DNA of 64,000 nt from Laceyella sediminis (GTDB taxonomy: Bacteria; Bacillota; Bacilli; Thermoactinomycetales; Thermoactinomycetaceae), in assembly GCF_003003125.1 (NCBI RefSeq), contig NZ_PVTZ01000006.1, positions 62,001 to 126,000 on the forward strand, read 5' to 3'. This document shows, piece after piece, positions 7,152 through 16,009 of this stretch. The notes under the pieces are model-generated. The model was not told the DNA's origin. It made no database searches and saw only the letters and a program-made list of their open reading frames with translations. The translations under genes were made by a program, and so were the position numbers. Within the stretch, counting starts at the first letter, position 1, and the number at the start of each line of letters is the position of its first letter.

Positions 7152-8290
7152 AGCGTTGGTGCCACGCTATTCTCGTCTGCCTATCGCTATTGACCCTTAC
7201 TGGTTGCGGTGACCAGCTTTATTTGGAAAACGCCGATATTCCGCTCAGTGTCGGATTGGATATGGATGATGAGGGTAACATTATCGTTGTCTATTCCTCA
7301 CCCGTATTCCACGAAGAAGCGAGTAAAAAAACGCATTTCGAGCAATCCACCGCCTTGTCGTTTCGGCAAAACAGAAAACTGCTCAATTCACAAAGCCAAG
7401 GAAACGTCATCGCCGGCAAAATCCAAAACCTGATCATCAGCAAGCAGATGTTGAAACGAATCAATGCCTTTCCTATTCTGGACGTGATTTTCCGCGATCC
7501 CAAAAGTGAAATCAACGCCAGAGCCCTCGTTGTGGACGGTTCACTTGAAGATCTGCAAAACATCTCGATGGAAGACAAGGGCCGCTTGGGCATCGCCATC
7601 CGCGACACAATCGATGCGGCCCATCAAGTCAGTTCGACCGTGCTCACTCGCGTGATTGATTTTCGCGGTCAAATGTTGGACAACCGGGTGACCCCTTATC
7701 TCACGGAAATGCGCATCCGGGGACAAGATTACGCAATCACGGGCACCGCTCTGCTGAACAAAGACGGGAAATACGCTACTTCCCTCGATCAAAACGAAAG
7801 CTCGCTTTTGCTCCTGCTTCAGCACCAAACGGAGTACCCCCTGCAACTACCGTTTACGGCTCCCCTGCAACTGCCGTTTACGACTCCGCCCAACATGGCG
7901 CCAAGCGACCCAACGATGTCCCAGATGAATGTGAGCCTTACAATCAACCGGTACAAAATCAGCTCCGATTATGCACAAGGAAGGTTTCATTTTGAGTTTC
8001 AAGTGGATTTAACCGCCAATCTCTCTGAGCGCACCTTCCCGTTCGACATGAAAACCGAGAGAAGAAAATTGGAACAGGTTATTGAAAAGCAATTGCAGCA
8101 AAAACTTGAGCGCTTGATAGCCAAAATCCAACATCACCGACTGGATCCGATGGGCTTGGGTCGGGTAGCGCAGGCATATCATTATCCCATATGGAAACAG
8201 GTACAAAACAATTGGCCGGAAACATTGGCCAAGGCCGATATCCGCGTAACTCCCCATGTCACGATCAAAAGCTATGGCATCACTTTTTAG
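7148..8290 (+). CDS. Spore germination receptor C subunit lipoprotein (GerAC family)
   Basis: The product is about 380 residues long from the GTG at 7148, chosen because AAAGGAGGAG lies 7 bases upstream and the codon overlaps the GerAB stop. It begins with a lipoprotein signal (LSLLTLTGC, Cys near residue 19). The Ger(x)C family core is visible (ADIPLSVGLDMDDEGNI near the start; GRVAQAYHYPIWKQVQNNWPE near the end). An insert near residues 230-250 contains two near-identical copies of LQLPFTAP, encoded by a 24-base tandem duplication. The protein is anchored on the outer face of the spore inner membrane next to subunits A and B. Confidence 0.93.
   Translation: MKRWCHAILVCLSLLTLTGCGDQLYLENADIPLSVGLDMDDEGNIIVVYSSPVFHEEASKKTHFEQSTALSFRQNRKLLNSQSQGNVIAGKIQNLIISKQMLKRINAFPILDVIFRDPKSEINARALVVDGSLEDLQNISMEDKGRLGIAIRDTIDAAHQVSSTVLTRVIDFRGQMLDNRVTPYLTEMRIRGQDYAITGTALLNKDGKYATSLDQNESSLLLLLQHQTEYPLQLPFTAPLQLPFTTPPNMAPSDPTMSQMNVSLTINRYKISSDYAQGRFHFEFQVDLTANLSERTFPFDMKTERRKLEQVIEKQLQQKLERLIAKIQHHRLDPMGLGRVAQAYHYPIWKQVQNNWPETLAKADIRVTPHVTIKSYGITF
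7838..7885 (+). repeat. 24-base tandem duplication inside the GerAC-type gene
   Basis: Units 7838-7861 and 7862-7885 differ at only two positions (TACC/TGCC and CGGCT/CGACT). The duplication keeps the frame and encodes the repeated LQLPFTAP / LQLPFTTP octapeptide. Confidence 0.85.
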
Positions 8291-9132
8291 CGGCCGCCGG
8301 GACGGGGTCCTCCTTCCTCTTCTTCCGGTTGATACAGCCTTCCACCATCCGGCAATAGCTGGATTTCTGGGAAATAGTATCTCAGTTTGATCAAGAAATA
8401 ATCTGTTTCACTAAAATGATGCTCCAAAAACCTTAACGTGGTTTTATTCAACACTTGTCGTTTGCGGTATAGACGGGTAACCGTCTCCACATACCGGTAA
8501 AACCGCTTTACCACATCTGCCGTTTCATGGCCCAACAAAGCGAGGCGGGGGTAAATTTCAGACTCGGAATAAGGAAACATAGCCATGGACTGGGCTTGCG
8601 ACAGAAGGGATCTGAAAAGATTTCTAAATCGCTCGGACCGGGTGGCCACGATCGTTTCCAACGGATCGAGCATATTGATCAACAGAATGGAATGCCCTAA
8701 CTGATCGATCAACCACGTGTTTAACAGCGACAACAACGGTAAATGGGGAGGCTGCATCCCTTTCACATAGTACGAGAGCAAGCGAATGTATTCCTTCGCT
8801 TCTAGCAAGGTTCCGTTAAAATAACTGGGTGACAGCGAAAGTACCACCTCGTTGTTGATTCGCCTCTTTTGCAATCCTTCCTCAAACTGGCAATAACGGA
8901 AAGCCGCCGCATACGCCCGTTGGGCAAACTCCACATTCGTGGGCGCATTAACTGGGGCATGGGGATCCATCCCAGAAAGCTCCGACAGCAACTCGCGAAA
9001 CTCATGCATAAAAGCGCATGCTTGGGTGACCGCTTCCGTTTCGCCCGGTGACAAATTCTCATACACAAACAGCGCGTGTTCGTATAGAATTTGTAACCAA
9101 AAACGATGCTCTTGCCACACGGTTAAGGACAT
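8287..9132 (-). CDS. DUF2935 domain protein
   Basis: The 281-residue soluble helical protein matches the DUF2935 family: an opening EHRFWLQILYEHALFVYENLSP segment and a second copy of the same theme (LLNTWLIDQLGHSILLINMLDP). The conserved EH..W and H positions suggest a ferritin-like four-helix bundle, but the biochemical role of the family is unknown. The C-terminus ends in an acidic tract followed by GGPRPGGR. Its stop overlaps the end of the converging GerAC-type gene by four bases. Confidence 0.85.
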   Translation of the reverse strand: MSLTVWQEHRFWLQILYEHALFVYENLSPGETEAVTQACAFMHEFRELLSELSGMDPHAPVNAPTNVEFAQRAYAAAFRYCQFEEGLQKRRINNEVVLSLSPSYFNGTLLEAKEYIRLLSYYVKGMQPPHLPLLSLLNTWLIDQLGHSILLINMLDPLETIVATRSERFRNLFRSLLSQAQSMAMFPYSESEIYPRLALLGHETADVVKRFYRYVETVTRLYRKRQVLNKTTLRFLEHHFSETDYFLIKLRYYFPEIQLLPDGGRLYQPEEEEGGPRPGGR

Positions 9133-9291
9133 ATTGTTCCCCCACTCATAACCTTTTTAACTAACATATGGAAGCATGACCGCAAATATGAAAACATACC
9201 CGTCGCTTCCCCTGGCATCTACATAGGGGATCAGTCACATGCGTGGCTCTGGGGCATTCCTAAACAGCGGCCAAACCCTTTTTGGACATTA

Positions 9292-9329
9292 AAAACAGGA
9301 TCGACTCACACCCGTGTCGATCCTGTTTT
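9292..9329. terminator. Terminator at the end of the cobalamin operon
   Basis: AAAACAGGATCGAC and GTCGATCCTGTTTT are perfect complements around a 10-base loop. It lies about 50 bases after the stop of the Ni/Co transporter gene on the minus strand and can also function in the other direction. Confidence 0.8.
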
Positions 9330-9377
9330 CTTTCATCACCTATATCGCCGGTTGGTTTGAAAGGGAGCACTATCTAT

Positions 9378-10175
9378 TCAAGCCGTTTCGTCCCGTCGCA
9401 CTCCGTCCTTTTTTTGCCAAGTGATAAAGAGGAAGAAGAGTAGGAAAACGGTGAACAAAGCGACACCAAGCCATTCTAACTCCAATTCCGCCTGCGGTTT
9501 AAAATAGATGAACAGCTCATAAAAACCGATGCCGTAAGCCAACAGCACAATTAACCAACCCATGGTAAGCGATACCCATTTACTGGTTTGGTCACTTCCT
9601 TTGAGGGAACGGTAGATGATGACGGAATCAAGCGTATCGGTGATCACCATACCGACCGTAAACGTCACGCCCAGCATGAGGGGCATCCACTCGGAACTAT
9701 TTCCTGCGGCCAACGCCCAGACAGATGTTTGGCTCACCGTGTCGGCGGCGAGGGCCAACACCCCGCCGATCAGGACGATCAGAAAGGGGTTGCTGGTTTC
9801 GCGCAAGGAGCGGGGAATCCATTTCCCTTTCACTCCTTGCGGTTGAAACGGCTCCTGCTTATTGGTCCATTTCACCAGATTAAATATGTTGAGGGTGCCG
9901 ATCGTTAACAAAGTGATAATGGACATCCAGGTAGCCACTTCATCAAAATAATCAGGGAAGGTGAACATCTGACTGACGACCCCGATGATCACAGCCACGC
10001 CAGTGACAACCAAGCCATGCCCCAATGAAAAAAAGGTGCCTACCCAACGGGCCATGGTATTCCGCTTATGCCAATTGTATCGCGTCAATCCGTCGATGCA
10101 GGCCAGATGGTCCGCATCCAACCCATGCTTCAACCCCAAGGCGAACACCAATGCAAACAACGACCATTCTCCCAT
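9378..10175 (-). CDS. Nickel/cobalt transporter, NicO/HoxN family
   Basis: The 265-residue integral membrane protein has seven to eight helices. The family signature HGLDADH occurs in the first helix (residues about 17-23), with a second conserved segment LGHGLVV and a third GVTFTVGMVITDTLDS. These transporters import Ni2+ or Co2+. As the last gene of a riboswitch-controlled cobalamin operon it almost certainly supplies cobalt to the CbiX chelatase. The ATG at 10175 follows GGGGGAG by 8 bases; a TTG one codon upstream is also possible. The gene starts about 30 bases after the adenosyltransferase gene. Confidence 0.93.
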   Translation of the reverse strand: MGEWSLFALVFALGLKHGLDADHLACIDGLTRYNWHKRNTMARWVGTFFSLGHGLVVTGVAVIIGVVSQMFTFPDYFDEVATWMSIITLLTIGTLNIFNLVKWTNKQEPFQPQGVKGKWIPRSLRETSNPFLIVLIGGVLALAADTVSQTSVWALAAGNSSEWMPLMLGVTFTVGMVITDTLDSVIIYRSLKGSDQTSKWVSLTMGWLIVLLAYGIGFYELFIYFKPQAELELEWLGVALFTVFLLFFLFITWQKKDGVRRDETA

Positions 10176-10205
10176 CAATCAATCTCCCCCTCGCATGGTA
10201 TTCAA

Positions 10206-10760
10206 CTAGAATTCAATCCCCTTGACAGCGGACACACCAGCATCATAATAATGTTTCACCGGTTCGATCCGCGACACCAGATCAGCACGTTCCATCACTT
10301 CCGGCAAGGCGTTGCGCCCCGTCAGCACCAAATGCGTATGCTTCGGCCGCTGTTCGATTAAGGACAGCACTTCCGCCCGCGGCAAAACATCGTCGATGGG
10401 GAACGAAGTGATCGCCAATGCATTATTGATTTCATCGAGAATAGCAACATCATACTCTCCACTCATGACCCGCTCTTTCACCACCATCCAGGCCTCTGCC
10501 AATGCGGTGCGATGCTCTTCCGGTGTTTTGGTCCAAGTGAAGCCGACGCCCAATGGTCGCACCTCCACGCCCAGTTTTTTCAGTGCCAATTGTTCACCAT
10601 AGGTGCGTTGCGGCGATTTGATGAATTGCCAAATCCCCACCCGTTGCCCCCGGCCTACCGCTCGCAAGGCGAGTCCCAGCGACGCCGTCGTTTTTCCTTT
10701 GCCGTCTCCGGTATAAACCAGTGTCAATCCTTGCCGGCCGGCTTTAGCTCGCTCAGGCAT
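10206..10760 (-). CDS. cobO: Cob(I)yrinic acid a,c-diamide adenosyltransferase (CobA/CobO/BtuR type)
   Basis: The roughly 184-residue ATP:corrinoid adenosyltransferase attaches the upper adenosyl ligand to cobalt. The P-loop GDGKGKTTASLG lies near residue 18, and WQFIKSP and DEINNALA segments are family-typical. The ATG at 10760 has AAAGGAG 8 bases upstream and overlaps the last codons of cbiA (ATGCCTGA). Longer upstream frames would run far into cbiA and are not supported. The enzyme acts in the cytoplasm on cobyrinic acid diamide, the product of the preceding gene. Confidence 0.95.
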   Translation of the reverse strand: MPERAKAGRQGLTLVYTGDGKGKTTASLGLALRAVGRGQRVGIWQFIKSPQRTYGEQLALKKLGVEVRPLGVGFTWTKTPEEHRTALAEAWMVVKERVMSGEYDVAILDEINNALAITSFPIDDVLPRAEVLSLIEQRPKHTHLVLTGRNALPEVMERADLVSRIEPVKHYYDAGVSAVKGIEF

Positions 10761-12159
10761 ATTCCCCACTCCTTTGTTGCCGGGCTTTTGTGCAATGTTG
10801 CAAAAAGCGAGCGGCAATGCGTGAATTGGAAACGAAGTGAAGGTGTGTGTACCCGGCCAACACGTTGGCTTGGGCATACCCTTCCTTCATCTCCCCTCGC
10901 CGTCCCTCACTTGTGTAAGCAAACGGCCAGGTCGATCCGGCCTCAGGCTCCAGCGAAGAGTAATGGAATTCATGTCCACGGGCCGACTCGCCCTTGGCAA
11001 ATAACAAGTTGTCATCCGTGGCCCGCACTTCCCGATATCCCAATGCACTTAAGCGGTGTTGCATCCGCACCCGACCAGGGATGAAGCCGACCATGGGATA
11101 TACTTGCCCCGAAGTGGTTTCAATGGATCGCGCCAAATACATATATCCACCACACTCTGCAAACACGGGCTTCCCGCACTGGATGAAACGACGGATGGAC
11201 TGTTTAGTCCGTTCATTGCGGGATAAGCGTTCCGCAAACTCCTCGGGGAAGCCTCCGCCGATCAACAGGCCATCCGCTTCTTCCGGCACGGCTTCGTCAG
11301 CCAACGGGCTAAAAAACACCAATTTCGCCCCCAGTCGCTCCAATAACTCCAGGTTTTCTGGATAATAAAAATGAAAAGCAGAATCTTTCGCCACCGCCAC
11401 CACCGGCGCTCCTGGCAAAACAGGCACCGCATCCAGATATGAGGATGATGGCATCGATAGAGGAGGGGCATCTTGCGCAATCGCGAGCAAACGCTCCATA
11501 TCCACACCTTGTTCGACCTTGTCAGCCAATTGGGCAAACAAATCCTCGCATTCCCCACGTTCAACCGCAGGCACCAGTCCCAAGTGGCGTTCCGGCAACG
11601 TCATCGACTCATCCCGGGCCAGCCAACCCAATACCGGGATACCGCATTCTTGCTCAATCGCCGCTTTCACCAACCGGTAATGCCCTTTGCTTCCCGCCCG
11701 GTTGGCAATCACTCCCCTGATCGCCACCTGGGGATTTAACCGCTGGTATCCTAGCACAACCGCCGCCGCACTGCGGGCCATGCTGTGTACATTCACAACG
11801 AGGATGACTGGACAGTCGAGCGCCATGGCAATCGAAGCGCTACTGCCTTGTTCGCTGAGCGGATCTTTGCCGTCGTACAACCCCATTACTCCTTCGACCA
11901 CGGACAAATCAGCCCCGTCACTGCCGCGGATGAAACATTCGCGCATGTTCTCCTCGGTCAACATCCAGGTGTCCACATTGCGCGACACCCTACCTGTCAC
12001 CGCCGTGTGGTAAGTAGGATCAATATAGTCAGGACCGCACTTAAACCCCTGCACTTTCAGTCCCCGGCGCCGGAAAGCCGCCATGACGCCCAAGGTGATC
12101 GTCGTCTTTCCTACGCCACTGCCTGTCCCGGCAATCAGCAATCTTGGCCGTTTCATCAT
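10753..12159 (-). CDS. cbiA: Cobyrinic acid a,c-diamide synthase (CbiA)
   Basis: CbiA amidates the a and c side chains of cob(II)yrinic acid using glutamine and ATP. The 468 residues show an N-terminal ATP-binding dethiobiotin-synthase-like domain (AGTGSGVGKTT near residue 10) and a C-terminal class I glutamine amidotransferase-like domain with the nucleophile in FAECGGYMYL and a partner histidine near the end (TYTHLHFVSN). Length and domain order are normal. The start ATG lies in the stop region of cbiG, as expected in this tightly packed operon. Confidence 0.96.
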   Translation of the reverse strand: MMKRPRLLIAGTGSGVGKTTITLGVMAAFRRRGLKVQGFKCGPDYIDPTYHTAVTGRVSRNVDTWMLTEENMRECFIRGSDGADLSVVEGVMGLYDGKDPLSEQGSSASIAMALDCPVILVVNVHSMARSAAAVVLGYQRLNPQVAIRGVIANRAGSKGHYRLVKAAIEQECGIPVLGWLARDESMTLPERHLGLVPAVERGECEDLFAQLADKVEQGVDMERLLAIAQDAPPLSMPSSSYLDAVPVLPGAPVVAVAKDSAFHFYYPENLELLERLGAKLVFFSPLADEAVPEEADGLLIGGGFPEEFAERLSRNERTKQSIRRFIQCGKPVFAECGGYMYLARSIETTSGQVYPMVGFIPGRVRMQHRLSALGYREVRATDDNLLFAKGESARGHEFHYSSLEPEAGSTWPFAYTSEGRRGEMKEGYAQANVLAGYTHLHFVSNSRIAARFLQHCTKARQQRSGEYA

Positions 12160-13268
12160 CGTCTTATCACTTCCTTCACTGAGGGAAAAGGAACTTGGGC
12201 AATCGATATCGTCACATTGCCCGCCTTCTTTTTAGTGAGTAACCATTCTGTCGCTCCCGCCGACAAAAGCGCGGCAGGCTCACTGACACCGTAAGCGCCA
12301 GTGTAACGGTAAACGGTGGGGGAAGGGTCAGGCAAGGTGACCGTGTTGAGTTCATCCGGGGTGTACGTGTCCAAGCGCCAACCATATTTTTTGCAGACAG
12401 ACAACAAACCCGGCTCTTCTTTTTTCAAGTCAATCGTCGCCACATTGCGGACACTACGCAGAGAAAAACGCTGTTCGTTCAGCGTTTGCACGATCACATG
12501 CTCAATCTCTTCCGCCGACGTCCCCTTGTTGCACCCGATGCCCAACACCAACACCTTGGGTCGGTAGAGCACCCCGTTATGCAAATAGCGCTGTTCTTCT
12601 TGTTCGTCCAAGAGGCGGTGCGTCACCACCAACGCCGCGTCAAATTTCGCTTGGTCGGCTTCTGCACATGAATCAACCACGCGAATATGATCAGGCAACG
12701 GGCGGTCATAATCCCACCAGTACGGTTCCCCCGATTCCTGGATCACTGCTACCCGCTCTTCATTCACCACCGCTGCGCTCACTGGAGTAGCCTTGGCGAA
12801 GCTTTCAATCTCCCAACCAAAGGAACGGCCAAACAAATCGACAGCGATCGTTTGCTGAACATCGGAAGCCGTAGTGATGACCGGCGTCGCCCCTACTTGA
12901 GCGGCCACGCGCTTCGCCAGTTCGTTGGCACCACCCAGATGACCCGACAACACACTGATGGCAAATTTCCCTTTGTCGTCCACCACCACAACGGCGGGGT
13001 CTGTCTTTTTGTCTTGCAAGATCGGGGCGATCATGCGCACTACCGCACCTAAAGAGATGAACAGGACAATGCCGTCATACCGGCGGAACAAATCCGGAAG
13101 AATATGTTTGACTGAGCCTTGAAACAGCACAATTGACCGCGCCGCCTCATCCCCGCGCGCAAACTTGTCCATATAATAGACATCGGCCTGTTCCAACTGT
13201 TCTTGCAACCGGCGCACCATATGCACTCCGTGTTTGGTGATGGCCACGAAAGCAAGGGGTCGCTTCAT
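12156..13268 (-). CDS. cbiG: Cobalt-precorrin-5A hydrolase (CbiG)
   Basis: CbiG opens the delta-lactone of cobalt-precorrin-5A and releases the two-carbon acetaldehyde unit. The 370 residues include the N-terminal domain (FVAITKHGVHMVRRL), the central SGHLGGANELAKRVA segment and the C-terminal GIGCNKGTSAEEIE domain, all typical of CbiG. The ATG at 13268 with upstream GGGGTGG is selected because it overlaps the stop of cbiF by ATGA-type coupling; 34 extra residues from an upstream ATG would lie inside cbiF. Confidence 0.94.
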   Translation of the reverse strand: MKRPLAFVAITKHGVHMVRRLQEQLEQADVYYMDKFARGDEAARSIVLFQGSVKHILPDLFRRYDGIVLFISLGAVVRMIAPILQDKKTDPAVVVVDDKGKFAISVLSGHLGGANELAKRVAAQVGATPVITTASDVQQTIAVDLFGRSFGWEIESFAKATPVSAAVVNEERVAVIQESGEPYWWDYDRPLPDHIRVVDSCAEADQAKFDAALVVTHRLLDEQEEQRYLHNGVLYRPKVLVLGIGCNKGTSAEEIEHVIVQTLNEQRFSLRSVRNVATIDLKKEEPGLLSVCKKYGWRLDTYTPDELNTVTLPDPSPTVYRYTGAYGVSEPAALLSAGATEWLLTKKKAGNVTISIAQVPFPSVKEVIRR

Positions 13269-14062
13269 GCGCCATCCACCCCTTTTCGAAACCCATGTGT
13301 GAACGTCTTGTCGTACAGGCGAGAGCGAAACGCGCCCCCATCCGCCAACCGGGATGGGTCCAAAGCCCACCCGGCCAAAATCATGGCATGACTACGAATG
13401 CCTGCTCGGCGCATCTCCTCGTCTAAGTTACCGAGCGTGGTGCGGAGAATGCGTTGATCTGGCCAAGTAGCCCGTTGCACCACTGCGACAGGGGTTTCAT
13501 CCGCCCAGCCGGCTTCCCGCAGTTCGCGCACCACTTTCTTAGTCAGGGTAGCGCTTAAAAACAGAGCCAGTGTGGCGTGATGGGCGGCAAGCGTTGATAG
13601 CTTCTCACGCTCCGGCACGGGTGTCCGCCCTTCTGCGCGGGTCAGGATGACCGTTTGCGTCAACTCGGGGATCGTCAATTCCGCCCCCAAAACGGCCGCT
13701 GCGGCAAACACGGAGCTAACACCTGGAATGATCTCCACTTCAACCCCATACTTCTTCAACTCCACCATCTGCTCAAAAATCGCACCGAATACGGCGGGGT
13801 CACCGGTATGTACCCGGGCCACACTACGCCCTTGACGCACATGAACCACCATGCAATCAACCAGTTGCCCCAACTCCATCCCTGAACTTGGCACAACGGT
13901 CGCTTCTGGTTTGGCTCTGGCGATCAAGGCTTCATTCACCAGTGAATCAGTGTACAACACCACATCGGCCGTCTCAATGATCCGCATGCCTTTCACCGTG
14001 ATCAACTCAGGATCGCCAGGGCCCGCTCCCACGATATACACTTTAGCCGCCAACGCTGTCAT
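13265..14062 (-). CDS. cbiF: Cobalt-precorrin-4 C11-methyltransferase (CbiF/CobM)
   Basis: This SAM-dependent enzyme methylates C11 of cobalt-precorrin-4. The 265 residues show the class III methyltransferase features VGAGPGDPELITVKG at the N-terminus, ARVHTGDPAVFGA in the middle and EIIPGVSSVFAAAA after it. The ATG at 14062 has GGTGAGGAA upstream and overlaps the stop of cbiL (ATGA). It belongs to the same methyltransferase superfamily as CbiL, CbiE and CbiH in this operon; the SSGMELGQLVD segment supports CbiF in particular. Confidence 0.94.
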   Translation of the reverse strand: MTALAAKVYIVGAGPGDPELITVKGMRIIETADVVLYTDSLVNEALIARAKPEATVVPSSGMELGQLVDCMVVHVRQGRSVARVHTGDPAVFGAIFEQMVELKKYGVEVEIIPGVSSVFAAAAVLGAELTIPELTQTVILTRAEGRTPVPEREKLSTLAAHHATLALFLSATLTKKVVRELREAGWADETPVAVVQRATWPDQRILRTTLGNLDEEMRRAGIRSHAMILAGWALDPSRLADGGAFRSRLYDKTFTHGFRKGVDGA

Positions 14063-14778
14063 TTCCTCACCACCATCAATGAAAGATATCCCAACTTCTT
14101 CCCTCTTAACTCCCGCACATCCCACCAGATCTGCTCTTCGGGCGAGCTCACTTTGCTCACCACCGCCGCCCGGTCAAGCAGATCCAGTTCGTCCAGAATG
14201 TCAAGCAACAAGTCGAGCACTTTGGCCACTTTTAAAAACACCACAGCGTCATGCGTTTGTAGCACCTGTCGCATCGCTTCCCGATCGGCCGTCGCCGGTG
14301 CGATAACCACTTGCTCATCCCCATCCGCCAAGGGAAGGTGCAAGCGGGACGCAGCTCCATTCACTGACGAAATGCCGGGGATGGACATGATTTCCACTTG
14401 CGGATGAAGCTTCCGCATCCGGCGCCCCAGATGAATAAAGGTGCTGTACAGCATGGGATCGCCCTCTGTCACGAAAGCGACATCTTTCCCCTGTGCCAGA
14501 TGGGACCACACCGTCGCCACTGTTTGATCCCACTCTCGCGACAAAACGTCCGGATCGCGCGTCATCGGAAAAATCAAGCCAACCATCTCTTTTTCCTGGG
14601 CTTTTACATACTGCTCCACAATGGACAAGGCATAGCTTTTTTCACCCTTGCGTTTTTTGGGATAAGCGATGACGCGGGTTTCCTTCAACATGCGATAAGC
14701 CTTCACGGTAAGCAATTCGGGATCGCCTGGCCCTACTCCGATGCCAATCAGTTTGCCATAACGCGCTTCATTGCTCAT
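14059..14778 (-). CDS. cbiL: (Cobalt-)precorrin-2 C20-methyltransferase (CbiL/CobI)
   Basis: This enzyme transfers a methyl group from SAM to C20 of (cobalt-)factor/precorrin-2. The 239 residues contain GIGVGPGDPELLTVKA, FVTEGDPMLYSTFIHL and SIPGISSVNGAASRL, the C20-methyltransferase versions of the conserved motifs. The start at 14778 is preferred because a G-rich site (AGAGGGGG) lies 6 bases upstream; the ATG two codons earlier is possible. The coding region begins inside the end of the cbiET gene. Confidence 0.94.
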   Translation of the reverse strand: MSNEARYGKLIGIGVGPGDPELLTVKAYRMLKETRVIAYPKKRKGEKSYALSIVEQYVKAQEKEMVGLIFPMTRDPDVLSREWDQTVATVWSHLAQGKDVAFVTEGDPMLYSTFIHLGRRMRKLHPQVEIMSIPGISSVNGAASRLHLPLADGDEQVVIAPATADREAMRQVLQTHDAVVFLKVAKVLDLLLDILDELDLLDRAAVVSKVSSPEEQIWWDVRELRGKKLGYLSLMVVRK

Positions 14779-16009
14779 GTACATCCCCCTCTTCCCCATC
14801 CGGCCGCCATGCAGCGATGACATATGTCGGATTGAGCGCGGCAAATCGGGTCATATTCAGAATCGGCTTGCTCCGCGACACTTGCATAAGCGTCACCCGC
14901 ACCGCCATGCCCGCCGCTTCCAAGCCGGCCAAAGCAGTCGACAGTGTTTCAATCGTGGCGGCATTGATAACCAATCGACCACCCGTCCGCAATCGGGAAC
15001 AACACACCGTAAGTAGCTCGGACAGCTCTCCACCACTCCCGCCGATGAATATCGCGTCAGGATCAGGCAACTTGTCCAACCCTTGGGGCGCTTTGGTGTG
15101 AACGGCGTGGATGTCGGCACGGAACTTGATGCAGTTCGCTTCGATGTTGGCGATGTCCGCCTCATTTTTCTCAATTGCATACACTTGGCCGTGCGTTGCG
15201 CACTTAGCAGCCTCGATCGCCACTGAACCGGAACCGGCTCCAATGTCCCAGACAACACTTTCTTTCTGCAAACGCATCTCTGTCAGGCTGAGCAGGCGAA
15301 TCTCTTTTTTCGTAATCAGCCCTTTATCCGGCTTGCGCTGAATGAAGGCATCATCATCCATGCCCATGAACCAAGGCTGGCTTCGTGCCCCTTCCCGGCG
15401 TTTTAAGATCACGATGTTGAGTGGAGAAAACTCCGCTTGCGCCATTGGCTCCAACTCCCACCAGCCCGCCCGTTCATCCGCGCCGCCCAAATTCTCAGCC
15501 ACAAACGCCTTGTATTCAGTCATGCCGAACCGCAACAAATAGTTGGCAATTGCCCCAGGCGTATTCTGGTCATCCGTCAGTAGCGCCACCATATCCTGCC
15601 CGTCGATGCGTTGGGCCAAGCCGAACAACGGGCGGCCATGGAGACTTTCTACCGGTACCCCTTGCCAACTTTCCCCCATGCGGGCGAACGCCAGCTGTAA
15701 CGAACTCACATGGGGAAGAATCTCCACCCGCTCTCCGCCGAGACGCCGCACCAGCAAGCGACCAATTCCATAGAATAGGGGGTCGCCCGAAGCGAGCACA
15801 ACCACGCGCCGCTCCGCCATCACTTCGGCAATGCGGCCGATCATGCCCATGATGCCGCCTTTGAGTACCCACTTCTCTCCCCTATGCTCAGGAAAATAAG
15901 CCAAATGGCGCTCTCCGCCGATCAAAACATCCGCTTCTTCAATCCATTTCCGGCAATGCGGGGGGAGTCCATCTTTCCCGTCCGCACCGATCCCAATCAG
16001 TTTCACCAT
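14768..16009 (-). CDS. cbiET: Fused precorrin-6Y methyltransferase/decarboxylase (CbiE-CbiT)
   Basis: The 413-residue protein fuses CbiE (residues 1 to about 200, C5-methylation; GIGADGKDGLPP, LASGDPLFYGIGRLL) with CbiT (C-terminal half, C15-methylation and C12 decarboxylation; WDIGAGSGSVAIEAA, FIGGSGGELSELL). A SAM-binding GAGSGS motif lies near residue 260. The fusion corresponds to CobL of the aerobic pathway and to CbiET of Bacillus megaterium. The ATG at 16009 implies an overlap of about 71 bases with cbiD, unusually long for this operon. Confidence 0.95.
   Translation of the reverse strand: MVKLIGIGADGKDGLPPHCRKWIEEADVLIGGERHLAYFPEHRGEKWVLKGGIMGMIGRIAEVMAERRVVVLASGDPLFYGIGRLLVRRLGGERVEILPHVSSLQLAFARMGESWQGVPVESLHGRPLFGLAQRIDGQDMVALLTDDQNTPGAIANYLLRFGMTEYKAFVAENLGGADERAGWWELEPMAQAEFSPLNIVILKRREGARSQPWFMGMDDDAFIQRKPDKGLITKKEIRLLSLTEMRLQKESVVWDIGAGSGSVAIEAAKCATHGQVYAIEKNEADIANIEANCIKFRADIHAVHTKAPQGLDKLPDPDAIFIGGSGGELSELLTVCCSRLRTGGRLVINAATIETLSTALAGLEAAGMAVRVTLMQVSRSKPILNMTRFAALNPTYVIAAWRPDGEEGDVHEQ

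Noticed and set aside
9592-9908. Long opposite-strand frames inside the cobalamin operon genes
   Set aside because: Typical shadows of GC-rich coding sequence; no start signals, and every underlying minus-strand gene is a full-length family member.
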